A DNA stretch of 64,000 nt from an uncultured Oscillospiraceae bacterium. GTDB taxonomy: Bacteria; Bacillota; Clostridia; Oscillospirales; Oscillospiraceae. Shown one piece after another: positions 1 through 8,020 of the stretch. The notes below the pieces were generated by a model, which was not told where the DNA came from, did no database searches, and saw only the letters and a program-made list of their open reading frames with translations. How positions within the stretch are numbered: the first letter of the stretch is position 1; the number at the start of each line of letters is the position of its first letter. Where the stretch lies: positions 138,090-202,089 of the forward strand of contig CAKUED010000001.1 of NCBI GenBank assembly GCA_934646005.1. Reading direction: 5' to 3'. A program made the translations under genes and the position numbers.

Positions 1-124
1 TACCGCTCCGTATTGCTACAAACGAATTTGCGGTGTCTTTCTGCGCCAGGTATCCGCATAGCGTCACGAAATGACGCGAATGCTCATATTCTGGTTGTAG
101 AAATCACTGCGGGGAGTGGACGCT

Positions 125-364
125 ATGGAACAGGTGCGGGTATTGGGGGAGCTTGCGGTCGGTGAGGGCGGCGTGATATGCACGCTGGGGCTGGACGGCG
201 CAATGCGCCGGCGGCTTTTGGAGCTGGGGCTTGTGCCGGGGACGCGGGCGGAGTGCGTGCTGCGCGCGCCAACGGGCAGTCCCGCCGCGTATCTCGTGCG
301 CGGCGCGGTGATCGCGCTGCGGCAGTGCGACGCGGCGCGTGTGGAGGTCAGCGTATGCCCGTGA
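125..364 (+). CDS. feoA: Ferrous iron transport protein A (FeoA)
   Basis: A 79-residue protein with the compact SH3-like FeoA fold pattern: a glycine-rich strand (GEGGVICTL), a helix ending LELGLVPGT, and a closing strand with PAAYLVRGAVIALR. FeoA is a small cytoplasmic partner of the FeoB ferrous-iron channel and is thought to modulate it. The ATG at 125 is preferred over an in-frame GTG at 116 because GGGGAG at 111-116 lies 8 bases before it. The gene overlaps feoB by 10 bases, which suggests translational coupling. No Fur box or clear promoter was recognised in the 124 bases upstream. Family assignment rests on size, motif order and the feoB neighbour. Confidence 0.9.
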   Translation: MEQVRVLGELAVGEGGVICTLGLDGAMRRRLLELGLVPGTRAECVLRAPTGSPAAYLVRGAVIALRQCDAARVEVSVCP

Positions 365-2214
365 CGAAGCCGGACGCGCTGCCGCGCGCAAAAAAGCTCG
401 ATCCGAACGACCGCGTTCTGGCGCTCATCGGCAACCCGAACGTCGGCAAAAGCACGCTCTTTAACGCCCTCACGGGGCTGCGGCAGCACACCGGCAACTG
501 GGCGGGCAAGACCGTGGCGCTCGCACAGGGGCGCTTTGTGTACGACGGCTGTGGCTATGTGGTCGCCGACCTGCCGGGGACATATTCGCTGCGCAGCCGC
601 TCTGAGGAGGAGCGCGTGGCGACGGAGTTCCTGCGCGCCGGGCGCGCCGACTGCGTGATCGTCGTGTGCGACGCAACGTGCCTCGCGCGCAGCCTGACGC
701 TGGCGTTACAGGTGCTGGCCGTTTGCCGCGAGGTCGTCTTGTGCGTGAATTTAATGGATGAGGCGCGGAAGCGGAACTTACAAATCGACTGCGCCAAGCT
801 CGAAGGACTGCTCGGCGTGCCGGTCGTACCGATGGCGGCGGGGCGCGCGGAGGGATTGGAGACGCTGAAACAGCGCGTGCGCGGCGTGATCGAGGGCGAA
901 GAGCCGCTGCCGCCCGGAGGGATGCTGCCGGACGACGGGGTGGACGAGTGCGCGATCTGCCGTCAGGTCACGCGCGCGGCGCGGCTTGCGGACGCGGTGA
1001 CGCAGTCGCAGCCGAGCGCCGCCGATGCGCGACAGCGGCGGGCGGACCGGGTTCTGACCGGCTGGGGCGGCTGGCTGGCGCTGGCAGCGATGCTGTTCGG
1101 CGTGCTGTGGCTGACGATCCGGGGCGCGAATGTCCCGTCACAGCTTTTGCAGCGCGCATTCTTCGCGCTGGGTGCGGCTTTGCGGCGGGGCGCGGCGGCG
1201 TGCGGGCTGCCGGAATGGCTCACCGGCGCGCTGGTGGACGGCGTATTCGGGACGGTCGGGCAGGTCGTGGCGGTGATGCTGCCGCCGGTCGCCATTTTCT
1301 TTCCGCTCTTTACGCTGCTGGAGGACGTAGGCTACCTGCCGCGGCTGGCGTTCTTGACCGACCGCTGCTTTCAGTGCTGCGGCGCGTGCGGCAAGCAGGC
1401 GCTCACAACGTGCATGGGCTTCGGCTGCAACGCGGCGGGCGTGGCGGGCTGCCGCATCATCGACTCGCCGCGCGAGCGGCTCATCGGCATCCTGACCAAC
1501 AGCTTTGTGCCCTGCAACGGACGCTTTCCGGCGCTCATCGCGCTCGCATGCCTGCTCGCAGGGGAAAGCGGCGCGCTGGCGGCGGCGATCCTGACGGGGG
1601 CGGTGGCGCTCGGCGTGGGAATGAGCCTGCTTGCATCGCGGCTTCTCAGCCGGACGGCGCTGCGCGGCGTGCCGAGCGCGTTTGCCCTTGAGCTGCCGCC
1701 ATTTCGGATGCCGAAGGTCGGGCAGGTGCTGCTGCGGTCGCTGCTGGATCGGACGCTGCACGTTCTGCTACGCGCGCTCGCCGTCGCCGCTCCGGCGGGG
1801 CTGCTCATCTGGTGTCTTGCGAACATTCGACCCGGCGGCGTGCCGCTGACCAGCACAGCAGCGGCGTTTCTTGATCCCGTGGGCGCGTTTTTGGGCATGA
1901 ATGGCGCGATGCTTCTGGCATTTCTGCTGGCGCTGCCCGCAAACGAGCTGGTGCTGCCGCTGGCGGCGATGATCCTGACAGGCGGCTGCGCGCTCACGGG
2001 CGACGCGCCGGTCACAGCGGCGCTTGCCGCCTGCGGTTGGACGGCGCGTCAGACACTCTGCACGATGGCGTTTTTCGTGCTCCACTGCCCATGCAGCACG
2101 ACGCTGCTCACCGTCCGGCGCGAGACGGGCAGCACGAAATGGATGCTGCTGGCGGCGCTGCTGCCGCTGGCGGCGGGCGTGATCTTATGTGCGATTCTAA
2201 ACGCGCTTCTATAA
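355..2214 (+). CDS. feoB: Ferrous iron transporter FeoB
   Basis: A 619-residue inner-membrane Fe2+ transporter with an N-terminal G domain: G1 GNPNVGKS at residues 26-33, G3 DLPG from residue 72 and G4 NLMD from residue 132. About eight membrane segments follow, with the two Gate-type regions of the family, including the cysteine-rich stretch CFQCCGACGK and the CNGRFPAL motif. The true start is the ATG at 355, overlapping feoA; an upstream in-frame extension to 178 is only the feoA coding region read in another frame. It is shorter than the roughly 770-residue enterobacterial protein, mainly in the linker after the G domain and at the C terminus, as is common in Clostridia. A hairpin terminator follows immediately. 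Confidence 0.96.
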   Translation: MPVTKPDALPRAKKLDPNDRVLALIGNPNVGKSTLFNALTGLRQHTGNWAGKTVALAQGRFVYDGCGYVVADLPGTYSLRSRSEEERVATEFLRAGRADCVIVVCDATCLARSLTLALQVLAVCREVVLCVNLMDEARKRNLQIDCAKLEGLLGVPVVPMAAGRAEGLETLKQRVRGVIEGEEPLPPGGMLPDDGVDECAICRQVTRAARLADAVTQSQPSAADARQRRADRVLTGWGGWLALAAMLFGVLWLTIRGANVPSQLLQRAFFALGAALRRGAAACGLPEWLTGALVDGVFGTVGQVVAVMLPPVAIFFPLFTLLEDVGYLPRLAFLTDRCFQCCGACGKQALTTCMGFGCNAAGVAGCRIIDSPRERLIGILTNSFVPCNGRFPALIALACLLAGESGALAAAILTGAVALGVGMSLLASRLLSRTALRGVPSAFALELPPFRMPKVGQVLLRSLLDRTLHVLLRALAVAAPAGLLIWCLANIRPGGVPLTSTAAAFLDPVGAFLGMNGAMLLAFLLALPANELVLPLAAMILTGGCALTGDAPVTAALAACGWTARQTLCTMAFFVLHCPCSTTLLTVRRETGSTKWMLLAALLPLAAGVILCAILNALL

Positions 2215-2222
2215 TTTTTCGA

Positions 2223-2254
2223 CCGGCTTGCGGCGCTGCTTGCAAGCCGGTTTT
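2223..2254 (+). terminator. Rho-independent terminator after feoAB
   Basis: A 9-bp perfect stem, CCGGCTTGC at 2223-2231 with GCAAGCCGG at 2242-2250, followed by TTTT. It starts 8 bases after the feoB stop codon. Confidence 0.85.
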
Positions 2255-2303
2255 GTATCTGCTACAATAAGGGGCAGATCGATGTGTGAAGGGAGGCGGC
2301 GGT

Positions 2304-3446
2304 ATGAAGGGCACGAGCCGGGGCAGGCGCAATTTGTTCCTGTTGGTCATTTTTGCGTCGCTGCTGGCGTTCGTCTGCTTTAATACCGAGCGCGCGCTGA
2401 CGCTCTGGTCCGCCGTCCGCGCGGCGTTTTCGCCGGTTTTCCTCGGTTGTGTGCTGGCGTTCGTGATGAACGAGCTATTAAAGCCGCTCGAGCGCCTGTG
2501 GGACAGGCTGTTTGCGCCCAAGGTCAAGGCAAGGCGCGCCGTGTGCCTGCTTGTGAGCGTGCTCGTTACGCTGGGCGTGGTGGCGCTGGTCCTCCTCATC
2601 ATCCTGCCGGAGCTGGTGCGCACGATGCGCACGCTCGTGAGCTACATCCCGCAGGCGGCGGAAAAAGCCCGCGCGTGGCTCGCGGCGGCGGACGCGTGGC
2701 TGGCGGAGCAGGGGATCGACCTGCCCACGCTGTCGGAGCAGCTTGGCGGGCTGATCTCCAAGGCGGCGGCGTTTTTGATGAAGCAGGGCGGCGCGCTGGT
2801 GAGTGCGACCGTTTCGGCGACGAGCTCGGTCGTGTCGGCGCTGGTGAACAGCCTCGTGGCGCTGACCGCCGCCGTGTATATTCTGGCGGATAAAGAACAT
2901 CTGGGCGCGCAGGGCAGAAAAATTCTGTGCGCGCTGCTGCCGGAGCGGGCATTTGCGCGCACACAGCGCCTGCTGGCGCTCATCAATCAGACATTCTCCA
3001 GCTTTGTCTCCGGGCAGATGCTCGACGCAAGCATCCTCGGCGCGCTGTGCTTTTGCGGTATGAGCGTGCTGAAAATGCCGTATGCCGCGCCCATCAGCGT
3101 GCTCATCGCGTTTACGGCGCTTATCCCGATGTTTGGCTCGCTGCTCGGCACGGCGCTGGGCGCGTTCCTGATCCTGTTTGTCTCGCCCTTGCAGGCGGTC
3201 TGGTTCGTGGTATTCATCGTCGTGCTCCAGCAGATCGACAACAACCTCATCTATCCCCGCGTGGTCGGAAAATCTGTGGGGTTGCCGGGGCTGTGGGTGC
3301 TCATCGCGGTCACGGTCGGCGGCGGCATAGGCGGCGTTGCCGGGATGGTAGCGAGCGTGCCGACGTGCTCGGTGCTCTATACGCTCGTGCGCGAGGCGGT
3401 GGACCACAAAAATGCCAAAAAAGCCGCCGCAGAAGAAGAAAACTAG
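2304..3446 (+). CDS. AI-2E family transporter (UPF0118 permease)
   Basis: A 380-residue polytopic membrane protein with the layout of the AI-2E/PerM (UPF0118) family: two N-terminal membrane segments, a third before a long amphipathic region, then a C-terminal bundle containing PYAAPISVLIAFTALIPMFG and the family-typical QQIDNNLIYPRVVGKSVGLP. Members have been linked to autoinducer-2 export or Na+/H+ exchange, but the substrate cannot be read from sequence. The ATG at 2304 has GGGAGG at 2291-2296 in front of it; an upstream in-frame GTG at 2286 lies before the Shine-Dalgarno and is rejected. The gene stands between the feoB terminator and an unrelated membrane-protein gene. Confidence 0.9.
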   Translation: MKGTSRGRRNLFLLVIFASLLAFVCFNTERALTLWSAVRAAFSPVFLGCVLAFVMNELLKPLERLWDRLFAPKVKARRAVCLLVSVLVTLGVVALVLLIILPELVRTMRTLVSYIPQAAEKARAWLAAADAWLAEQGIDLPTLSEQLGGLISKAAAFLMKQGGALVSATVSATSSVVSALVNSLVALTAAVYILADKEHLGAQGRKILCALLPERAFARTQRLLALINQTFSSFVSGQMLDASILGALCFCGMSVLKMPYAAPISVLIAFTALIPMFGSLLGTALGAFLILFVSPLQAVWFVVFIVVLQQIDNNLIYPRVVGKSVGLPGLWVLIAVTVGGGIGGVAGMVASVPTCSVLYTLVREAVDHKNAKKAAAEEEN

Positions 3447-3535
3447 AAAAAACTGCCACGCCGCAGGGCGTATGCTTTTGCCGCCCACGGCTCATGCTGA
3501 ATAGAGAACGGCGATCGCCGGAAAGGAGCACTTAT

Positions 3536-4387
3536 ATGAAGAAAAAGAGATCCCGCGAGGCGCGGCTGCCGCAGATCCGGGAGGCTGCCCGCCGCCGCCC
3601 GGCGGTGTTCGCGGTGTATCTGGTGCTGCGGCTGATCGTGGTGGCGACGCTCGTTTCGTCGATCCTCCGCAAGGAGTATGAGAGCGCGTTCATCTGCCTG
3701 TTGGTGCTGGTGCTGTATATGCTGCCGTTTTTTATCCAGCAGAACTTCGGCATCGAGCTGCCGTCTACGCTGGAGATCATCATCCTGCTGTTTATTTTTG
3801 CGGCGGAGATCCTCGGCGAGCTGAACTGCTACTTCATCACCTTCCCGTACTGGGACACGATGCTCCACACGACGACGGGCTTTCTCTGTGCGGCGACGGG
3901 CTTTGCACTCATCGACATCCTCAACCGCAACAGCCGCATCAAATTTACGCTCTCGCCGGTGTATGTGGCGCTGGTGGCGTTCTGCTTTTCGATGACGGTG
4001 GGCGTGCTGTGGGAGTTTTTTGAGTTCGGCGCGGACCGCCTGCTGCACTGGGATATGCAGAAGGATACCGTTGTGCACACCGTCACGTCCGTGATGCTCG
4101 ACCCCACGAACAAAAATATCCCCGTCACGATCAGCGGCATCGAGTCCGTGGTCGTAAACGGGCAGGAGCTGGGGCTGGGCGGGTATCTGGACATCGGGCT
4201 TTACGACACGATGGAGGATCTGTTCGTCAATTTCATCGGCGCGGTGGTGTTCAGCGTGATCGGCTATTTCTACATCAAGCGCCGCGGCAAGGGCAGGATC
4301 GCCCGCGCGTTCATCCCCACCATCACCGACGCGCCCGAAGAGGCGGACACGCCGCCTGCGGAGAGTACGGAAGAGCCAGAGCCGTAA
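3536..4387 (+). CDS. YjdF/DUF2238-like integral membrane protein
   Basis: A 283-residue membrane protein with a basic N terminus and about five membrane segments. The pattern FPYWDTMLHTTTGFLCA followed later by VGVLWEFFEFGADRL matches the conserved WDxxLHxxxG and WExFE motifs of the DUF2238 (YjdF) family as I know it; the buried Asp, His and Glu suggest a metal or proton site, but no function is established. A polar insert of about 60 residues separates the motif-bearing helices from the last membrane segment, and the C-terminal tail is acidic and proline-rich. AAAGGAG at 3522-3528 fixes the ATG at 3536. The gene ends at a strong convergent terminator. Confidence 0.72.
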   Translation: MKKKRSREARLPQIREAARRRPAVFAVYLVLRLIVVATLVSSILRKEYESAFICLLVLVLYMLPFFIQQNFGIELPSTLEIIILLFIFAAEILGELNCYFITFPYWDTMLHTTTGFLCAATGFALIDILNRNSRIKFTLSPVYVALVAFCFSMTVGVLWEFFEFGADRLLHWDMQKDTVVHTVTSVMLDPTNKNIPVTISGIESVVVNGQELGLGGYLDIGLYDTMEDLFVNFIGAVVFSVIGYFYIKRRGKGRIARAFIPTITDAPEEADTPPAESTEEPEP

Positions 4388-4391
4388 AAAA

Positions 4392-4424
4392 CCCCGGCAG
4401 TTCACTGTGAACTGCCGGGGTCTT
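4392..4424. terminator. Bidirectional terminator between convergent genes
   Basis: A 14-bp perfect stem (CCCCGGCAGTTCAC at 4392-4405, GTGAACTGCCGGGG at 4407-4420) is flanked by A-runs on the left and TCTTT on the right. It separates the plus-strand membrane gene from the minus-strand oadB unit and could serve both. Confidence 0.88.
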
Positions 4425-4433
4425 TGTGTAATT

Positions 4434-4565
4434 TCAGTCGTTATTGCCGAACTTGCGCAGGACGAGCATACACACGACGATCGTCGCCGTGACGATGAAA
4501 ATGCCTGCCATGCCCTTGCCCATGATGGGCAGCGTGCTCAGAAACGCTTCAACATTGATGTGCAT
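4434..4565 (-). CDS. OadG-like 43-residue decarboxylase membrane subunit
   Basis: A very short gene encoding 43 residues: a polar start (MHINVEAFLSTLP), one membrane helix rich in I, V and T, and a basic tail ending RKFGNND. Its Shine-Dalgarno (GAGGAGG) overlaps the oadB stop codon, so the two are co-translated. Position directly after a decarboxylase beta subunit and the single-helix layout match the gamma-type (OadG-related) small subunits that anchor or stabilise Na+-pumping decarboxylases. Normal OadG proteins are about 80 residues with a C-terminal zinc-binding tail; that tail is missing here. Function is inferred from context. Confidence 0.72.
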   Translation of the reverse strand: MHINVEAFLSTLPIMGKGMAGIFIVTATIVVCMLVLRKFGNND

Positions 4566-4577
4566 ATTGTGACCTCC

Positions 4578-5705
4578 TCAGCCCAGCAGATTCAGCAGCA
4601 GACCGCCCGCGATGACGGACGCGATCTGCCCGGACACGTTCACGCCCGCCGCGTGCATCAGCAGGAAATTGTTCGGGTCTTCCTTCAGCCCCATCTTGTG
4701 CACCACGCGGGATGACATCGGGAACGCCGAAATGCCCGCCGCGCCGATCATGGGGTTGATCTTCTTGCCCTGCGGCAGGAAGAGGTTGATGATCTTGGCG
4801 ACGACCACGCCGCCGGCGGTGTCAAACACGAACGCGACCAGACCCAGCGCCAGAATGAGCAGCGTCTCCTTGGTGAGGAAATACTGTGCCTGCATCTTGG
4901 TAGCAATGGTGAGCCCCAAAAACAGCGTGATGAGGTTGGAAAGCACCTTCTGCGCTGTCTCCGACAGCGAGTCGAGCACACCGCACACGCGGATGAGGTT
5001 GCCGAACATCAAAAAGCCCACGAGCGCGACGCTGCGCGGCGAGACGATGCCCGTCACGACGGTGATGACGATGGGGAAGAGGATCTTTGCGAGCTTGGAG
5101 ATGCTGCGCTGCTTATACGGCATACGGATCATCCGCTCCTGCCTGGTGGTGAGCAGGCGGATGACCGGCGGCTGCACCAGCGGCACGAGCGCCATGTAGG
5201 AATACGCTGCGACCATGATCGCGCCGATATAGTTAGAGCCCAGGTAGTTCGCCACGAAAATGGACGTCGGACCGTCCGCCGCGCCGATGATGCCGATGGA
5301 CGCGGCATCCTTGATGTCAAAGCCCAGCAGGGCGGCAAGACTGAACGTGAAGAAAATGCCGAACTGCGCCGCCGCGCCGAAGATCATCAGCTTGGGGTTC
5401 GTGAGCAGCGGCTCAAAGTCGATCATCGCGCCGATGCCGACGAACAGCAGCAGCGGGAACAGCTCATTGGCAATGCCCGCGCCGAACAGCACATCGATCG
5501 CGCCGACCTCGGCAACGCCGTCGTACACCTGCGTGACCGCGCCGGACAGCGGCAGGTTCACCAAAATCGCGCCGAAGCCCATCGGCAGCAGCAGCGAGGG
5601 TTCCATGTCCTTGCGGATCGCCAGATAGATGAGGATCGCGCCGATCAGCCACATCACGACCTGCTGCCAGGTCAGATTGAGGACGTTTGAAAACAGCTCT
5701 GTCAT
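4578..5705 (-). CDS. oadB: Na+-translocating decarboxylase beta subunit
   Basis: A 375-residue membrane protein of the OadB/GcdB/MmdB family, which couples decarboxylation of a biotin-bound carboxyl group to Na+ export. Hallmarks visible are the membrane-embedded IGAMIDFEPLL segment near residue 95, the re-entrant GIIGAADGPTSIFVANY motif (Asp of DGPTS being the Na+/H+ site of the family), and the C-terminal GAAGISAFPMSSRVV and HAAGVNVSGQIASVIAGG. The substrate (oxaloacetate, glutaconyl-CoA or methylmalonyl-CoA) cannot be told from the beta chain. No carboxyltransferase (alpha) or biotin-carrier gene is adjacent; only the tiny gamma-like gene follows. The ATG at 5705 is preceded by GAGGTG on the minus strand. 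Confidence 0.92.
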   Translation of the reverse strand: MTELFSNVLNLTWQQVVMWLIGAILIYLAIRKDMEPSLLLPMGFGAILVNLPLSGAVTQVYDGVAEVGAIDVLFGAGIANELFPLLLFVGIGAMIDFEPLLTNPKLMIFGAAAQFGIFFTFSLAALLGFDIKDAASIGIIGAADGPTSIFVANYLGSNYIGAIMVAAYSYMALVPLVQPPVIRLLTTRQERMIRMPYKQRSISKLAKILFPIVITVVTGIVSPRSVALVGFLMFGNLIRVCGVLDSLSETAQKVLSNLITLFLGLTIATKMQAQYFLTKETLLILALGLVAFVFDTAGGVVVAKIINLFLPQGKKINPMIGAAGISAFPMSSRVVHKMGLKEDPNNFLLMHAAGVNVSGQIASVIAGGLLLNLLG

Positions 5706-5810
5706 AAAAGCACCTCTGTTTGGAAATTGGGTAAAATGACCGAAGTCAGTGTATCACAGCATCCCTGTAAATGGCAAGTAAAATCTATGTAAAATCGAGC
5801 GCATAAAAAA

Positions 5811-6098
5811 GAGGCAGCCCGCATGGGCTGCCTCTGAGCGTGTCAAAAAAGTATTTTTGACACGCTCTCAAACGAAAACCGCTTCGCTGGGTTTTCGTTT
5901 GAACAGGATTGCACCCTGCTGCGCGCATAAATTTTGCGCGAGCGCAAAATTTCCACACTTGCAGGGTGTAGTGTGTTTTGCCCGACGTACACGCCGCCGG
6001 GCAAAACGATTTGAATCACTTTCGCCGCTGCGGCGGCGAAACTCTGCGAGGCTTTTCGACAAAATGAAATGAGGCAGCCCGAATGGGCTGCCTCATTT
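5811..6098. repeat. Cluster of seven consecutive hairpins
   Basis: The non-coding stretch between oadB and rplL is almost entirely inverted repeats. Stems seen: 5811-5820/5825-5834 (10 bp), 5836-5849/5854-5867 (14 bp perfect), 5868-5880/5890-5902 (13 bp), an outer 5911-5919/5961-5969 enclosing 5929-5939/5942-5952 (11 bp), 5976-5984/5998-6006 (9 bp), 6021-6028/6033-6040 (8 bp) and 6067-6080/6085-6098 (14 bp). The first and last share the same arms, GAGGCAGCCC and GGGCTGCCTC, so the run is bounded by two near-identical hairpins. The last one is the rplL terminator. Nothing here reads as a gene. Confidence 0.85.
6067..6098 (-). terminator. Terminator after rplJL
   Basis: A 14-bp stem (6067-6080 with 6085-6098, tetraloop GAAT) lies 13 bases after the rplL stop on the minus strand and is followed there by a T-rich stretch. 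It ends the rplJ-rplL unit before any rpoB gene, unlike the usual order. Confidence 0.8.
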
Positions 6099-6111
6099 TG
6101 AAGAATCTGAA

Positions 6112-6483
6112 TTACTTCAGCTCGGCCTCGGCGCCGGCTTCCTTCAGCTCGGCAACGATCTTCTCGGCCTCGTCCTTGGAGACGGCTTCCTTCAGAGTCT
6201 TGGGAGCGCCATCGACGAGCTCCTTCGCTTCCTTCAGACCCAGACCGGTCAGGCCGCGGACGACCTTGATGACAGCGATCTTGTTGGCACCGGCGGACTT
6301 CAGCACGACGTCGAACTCGGTCTTTTCTTCAGCAGCCTCAGCAGCACCGGCAGCGGGAGCGGCAACAGCGGCAGCAGCGGCGGAAACGCCGAACGTATCC
6401 TCCAGAGCATGAACCAGCTCAGCCAGTTCCAGAACGGACAAACCCTTAACTTCTTCAATCAGAGCAGCGATCTTTTCAGACAT
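6112..6483 (-). CDS. rplL: 50S ribosomal protein L7/L12
   Basis: A 123-residue acidic protein, standard length for L7/L12. It has the N-terminal dimerisation helix ([21 protein letters not shown]), an alanine/glycine-rich hinge ([19 protein letters not shown]) and the C-terminal globular domain with [20 protein letters not shown], the surface that recruits elongation and release factors. It is the multimeric stalk protein bound to L10. It lies 35 bases after rplJ and shares its leader; a good Shine-Dalgarno (AGGAGG) precedes the ATG. Confidence 0.98.
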   Translation of the reverse strand: MSEKIAALIEEVKGLSVLELAELVHALEDTFGVSAAAAAVAAPAAGAAEAAEEKTEFDVVLKSAGANKIAVIKVVRGLTGLGLKEAKELVDGAPKTLKEAVSKDEAEKIVAELKEAGAEAELK

Positions 6484-6518
6484 TGTAATATCCTCCTAAT
6501 GTAAGTGTTATTGAAAAA

Positions 6519-7043
6519 TTACTCTGCGGCGGCTTCCGCAGCGGGACCTTCCTTCTGGATACGGATCTGATCCAGAACGAATGCGAGGGAAGAGATCGGC
6601 GCGAGGAACGTGCCGAGGACCTGCGCGATGAGAGCGTCCTTGCCGGGCAGCTCGCCGAAGCCCTGAAGCTGCTCGATGCTCATCACGGTGCCTTCAACAA
6701 GACCGCCCTTGATGCGAACGACGTTCTTGTTCTTCTTGGAAAACTCGCAGACGACGCGGGCGGGTGCGATCGGGTCGCCGGTGGTGCTGGCCATGGCAGT
6801 CGTGCCGTTAAGCAGCTCGTCAAACTGAGTGTAGCCGACCTTGTTGGCGGCAAATCTCGTCAGCGTGTTCTTAACGACACTATACTCCACGCCTGCTTCC
6901 CGGAAACGGTTACGCAGCTCGGTATCCTGCGCGACGGTGATCCCCTTATAGTCAACAAACACGGCAGAGCTTGCGGCCTGCAGCTTGTCAGCCAGAGCGT
7001 CAACGATCGCCTTTTTGCTTTCCAGTACCTTTGCGTTGGGCAT
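6519..7043 (-). CDS. rplJ: 50S ribosomal protein L10
   Basis: A 174-residue protein beginning MPNAKVLESKKAIVDALADKL, with the L10 RNA-binding N domain (VFVDYKGITVAQDTELRNRFRE, VVKNTLTRFAANK) and an alanine-rich C-terminal helix that carries L12 dimers. L10 with L12 binds 23S rRNA and, in excess, its own leader. The ATG at 7043 with GGAGGT at 7051-7056 is chosen over an in-frame ATG at 7109, which lies inside the leader hairpins. Stop is 35 bases before rplL. Confidence 0.98.
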   Translation of the reverse strand: MPNAKVLESKKAIVDALADKLQAASSAVFVDYKGITVAQDTELRNRFREAGVEYSVVKNTLTRFAANKVGYTQFDELLNGTTAMASTTGDPIAPARVVCEFSKKNKNVVRIKGGLVEGTVMSIEQLQGFGELPGKDALIAQVLGTFLAPISSLAFVLDQIRIQKEGPAAEAAAE

Positions 7044-7056
7044 TAGTGTCACCTCC

Positions 7057-7174
7057 GAAAAATAAAGTGTCCTCATGCCGAAAGACATGAGGACACGAAA
7101 TGTTTCCATTCAGCGTAACCTCGGCAGGATGGGTGACCCATTACGGCAAAATGCCTCCTGCTGTCTCTGGCAGC
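7057..7174 (-). promoter_or_regulatory. Ribosomal protein L10 leader (autoregulatory RNA)
   Basis: On the minus strand this leader contains the hallmark GGGTCACCCATCCTGCCGAG core (7120-7140 region) that forms the L10(L12)4-binding kink-turn element of the rplJ leader family, then a terminator-proximal hairpin, CCTCATG at 7071-7077 with CATGAGG at 7086-7092. Established for Firmicutes: surplus L10-L12 complex binds the leader and reduces rplJL expression. Match is by recognised sequence and position directly between the promoter and rplJ. Confidence 0.9.
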
Positions 7175-7180
7175 CAGACT

Positions 7181-7208
7181 ATTATAGCAGATGCGCCCGG
7201 AATGTCAA
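7181..7208 (-). promoter_or_regulatory. Sigma-A promoter of rplJL
   Basis: Minus-strand TTGACA (7203-7208) and TATAAT (7181-7186) with a 16-bp spacer, both perfect consensus hexamers. It lies between the rplA stop and the L10 leader, so rplJL can be made separately from rplKA. Confidence 0.9.
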
Positions 7209-7242
7209 GCGCAAAATGCTGTTTTTGAAGAAAAATGCGGCC

Positions 7243-7932
7243 TTAGAACTTCGCAGTGGAGACCTTCACGCCGGGGCCCATCGTGGAAGCCAGCGTGCAG
7301 CTGCGGACGTACTGACCCTTGGCAGCCGCGGGCTTTGCCTTGATAACGGCGCCCATGAGGGCGTTGAAGTTCTCGACCAGCTTTTCCACACCGAACGACG
7401 CCTTGCCGATCGGGCAGTGGATGATGTTGGTCTTGTCGAGACGGTACTCGATCTTACCGGCTTTGATCTCCTTGACGGCAGCTTCGACGTTGGGCGTCAC
7501 AGTGCCGGCCTTGGGGGAGGGCATGAGACCCTTCGGGCCGAGGACCTTACCGAGACGACCGACAACACCCATCATATCGGGCGTGGCGACGACGACGTCA
7601 AAGTCAAACCAGTTTTCCTTCGTGATCTTTTCGACCAGATCCATGCCGCCTGCGTAATCCGCACCGGCAGCCTTCGCTTCGTCGAGCTTCGCGTCCTTGG
7701 CGAACACGAGGACCTTGCGGGTCTTGCCCGTGCCGTTCGGCAGGACGATCGCGCCGCGGACCTGCTGGTCAGCATGACGGGAGTCAACGCCGAGCTTGAT
7801 GTGGATCTCAACGGTCTCGTCGAACTTTGCCTTGGCGGACTTGACGACCAGATCCATCGCGTCGGCGACTTCGTACTGCATACTCTTATCGATCAGCTTG
7901 GCGCTGTCAACATATTTTTTACCCTTGAACAA
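7243..7932 (-). CDS. rplA: 50S ribosomal protein L1
   Basis: A 229-residue protein of normal L1 length. It starts [16 protein letters not shown] and has the diagnostic domain II motifs [25 protein letters not shown] split across its middle, and the C-terminal [14 protein letters not shown] end ([15 protein letters not shown]). L1 forms the mobile L1 stalk of the 50S subunit that contacts deacylated E-site tRNA. It lies 88 bases after rplK in the usual rplKA order; TAAGGAGG precedes the ATG. Confidence 0.98.
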   Translation of the reverse strand: MFKGKKYVDSAKLIDKSMQYEVADAMDLVVKSAKAKFDETVEIHIKLGVDSRHADQQVRGAIVLPNGTGKTRKVLVFAKDAKLDEAKAAGADYAGGMDLVEKITKENWFDFDVVVATPDMMGVVGRLGKVLGPKGLMPSPKAGTVTPNVEAAVKEIKAGKIEYRLDKTNIIHCPIGKASFGVEKLVENFNALMGAVIKAKPAAAKGQYVRSCTLASTMGPGVKVSTAKF

Positions 7933-8020
7933 TGTAATATCCTCCTTAGTGGTGATTCGGAAAAGTTCCTCCCACGTTGTTATGAGGCTCGGCAGTTTGC
8001 CGATGCACCTCGGTCAGTTT

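Noticed and set aside
1..124. A Fur box or the end of another gene before feoA.
   Set aside because: Only a short hairpin (GCGTCA...TGACGC near 60-76) is visible; no convincing operator, promoter or coding frame could be supported.
178..354. An upstream extension of feoB to an ATG at 178.
   Set aside because: It is feoA read in another frame; the ATG at 355 with the usual FeoB N terminus and a 10-base overlap is the expected arrangement.
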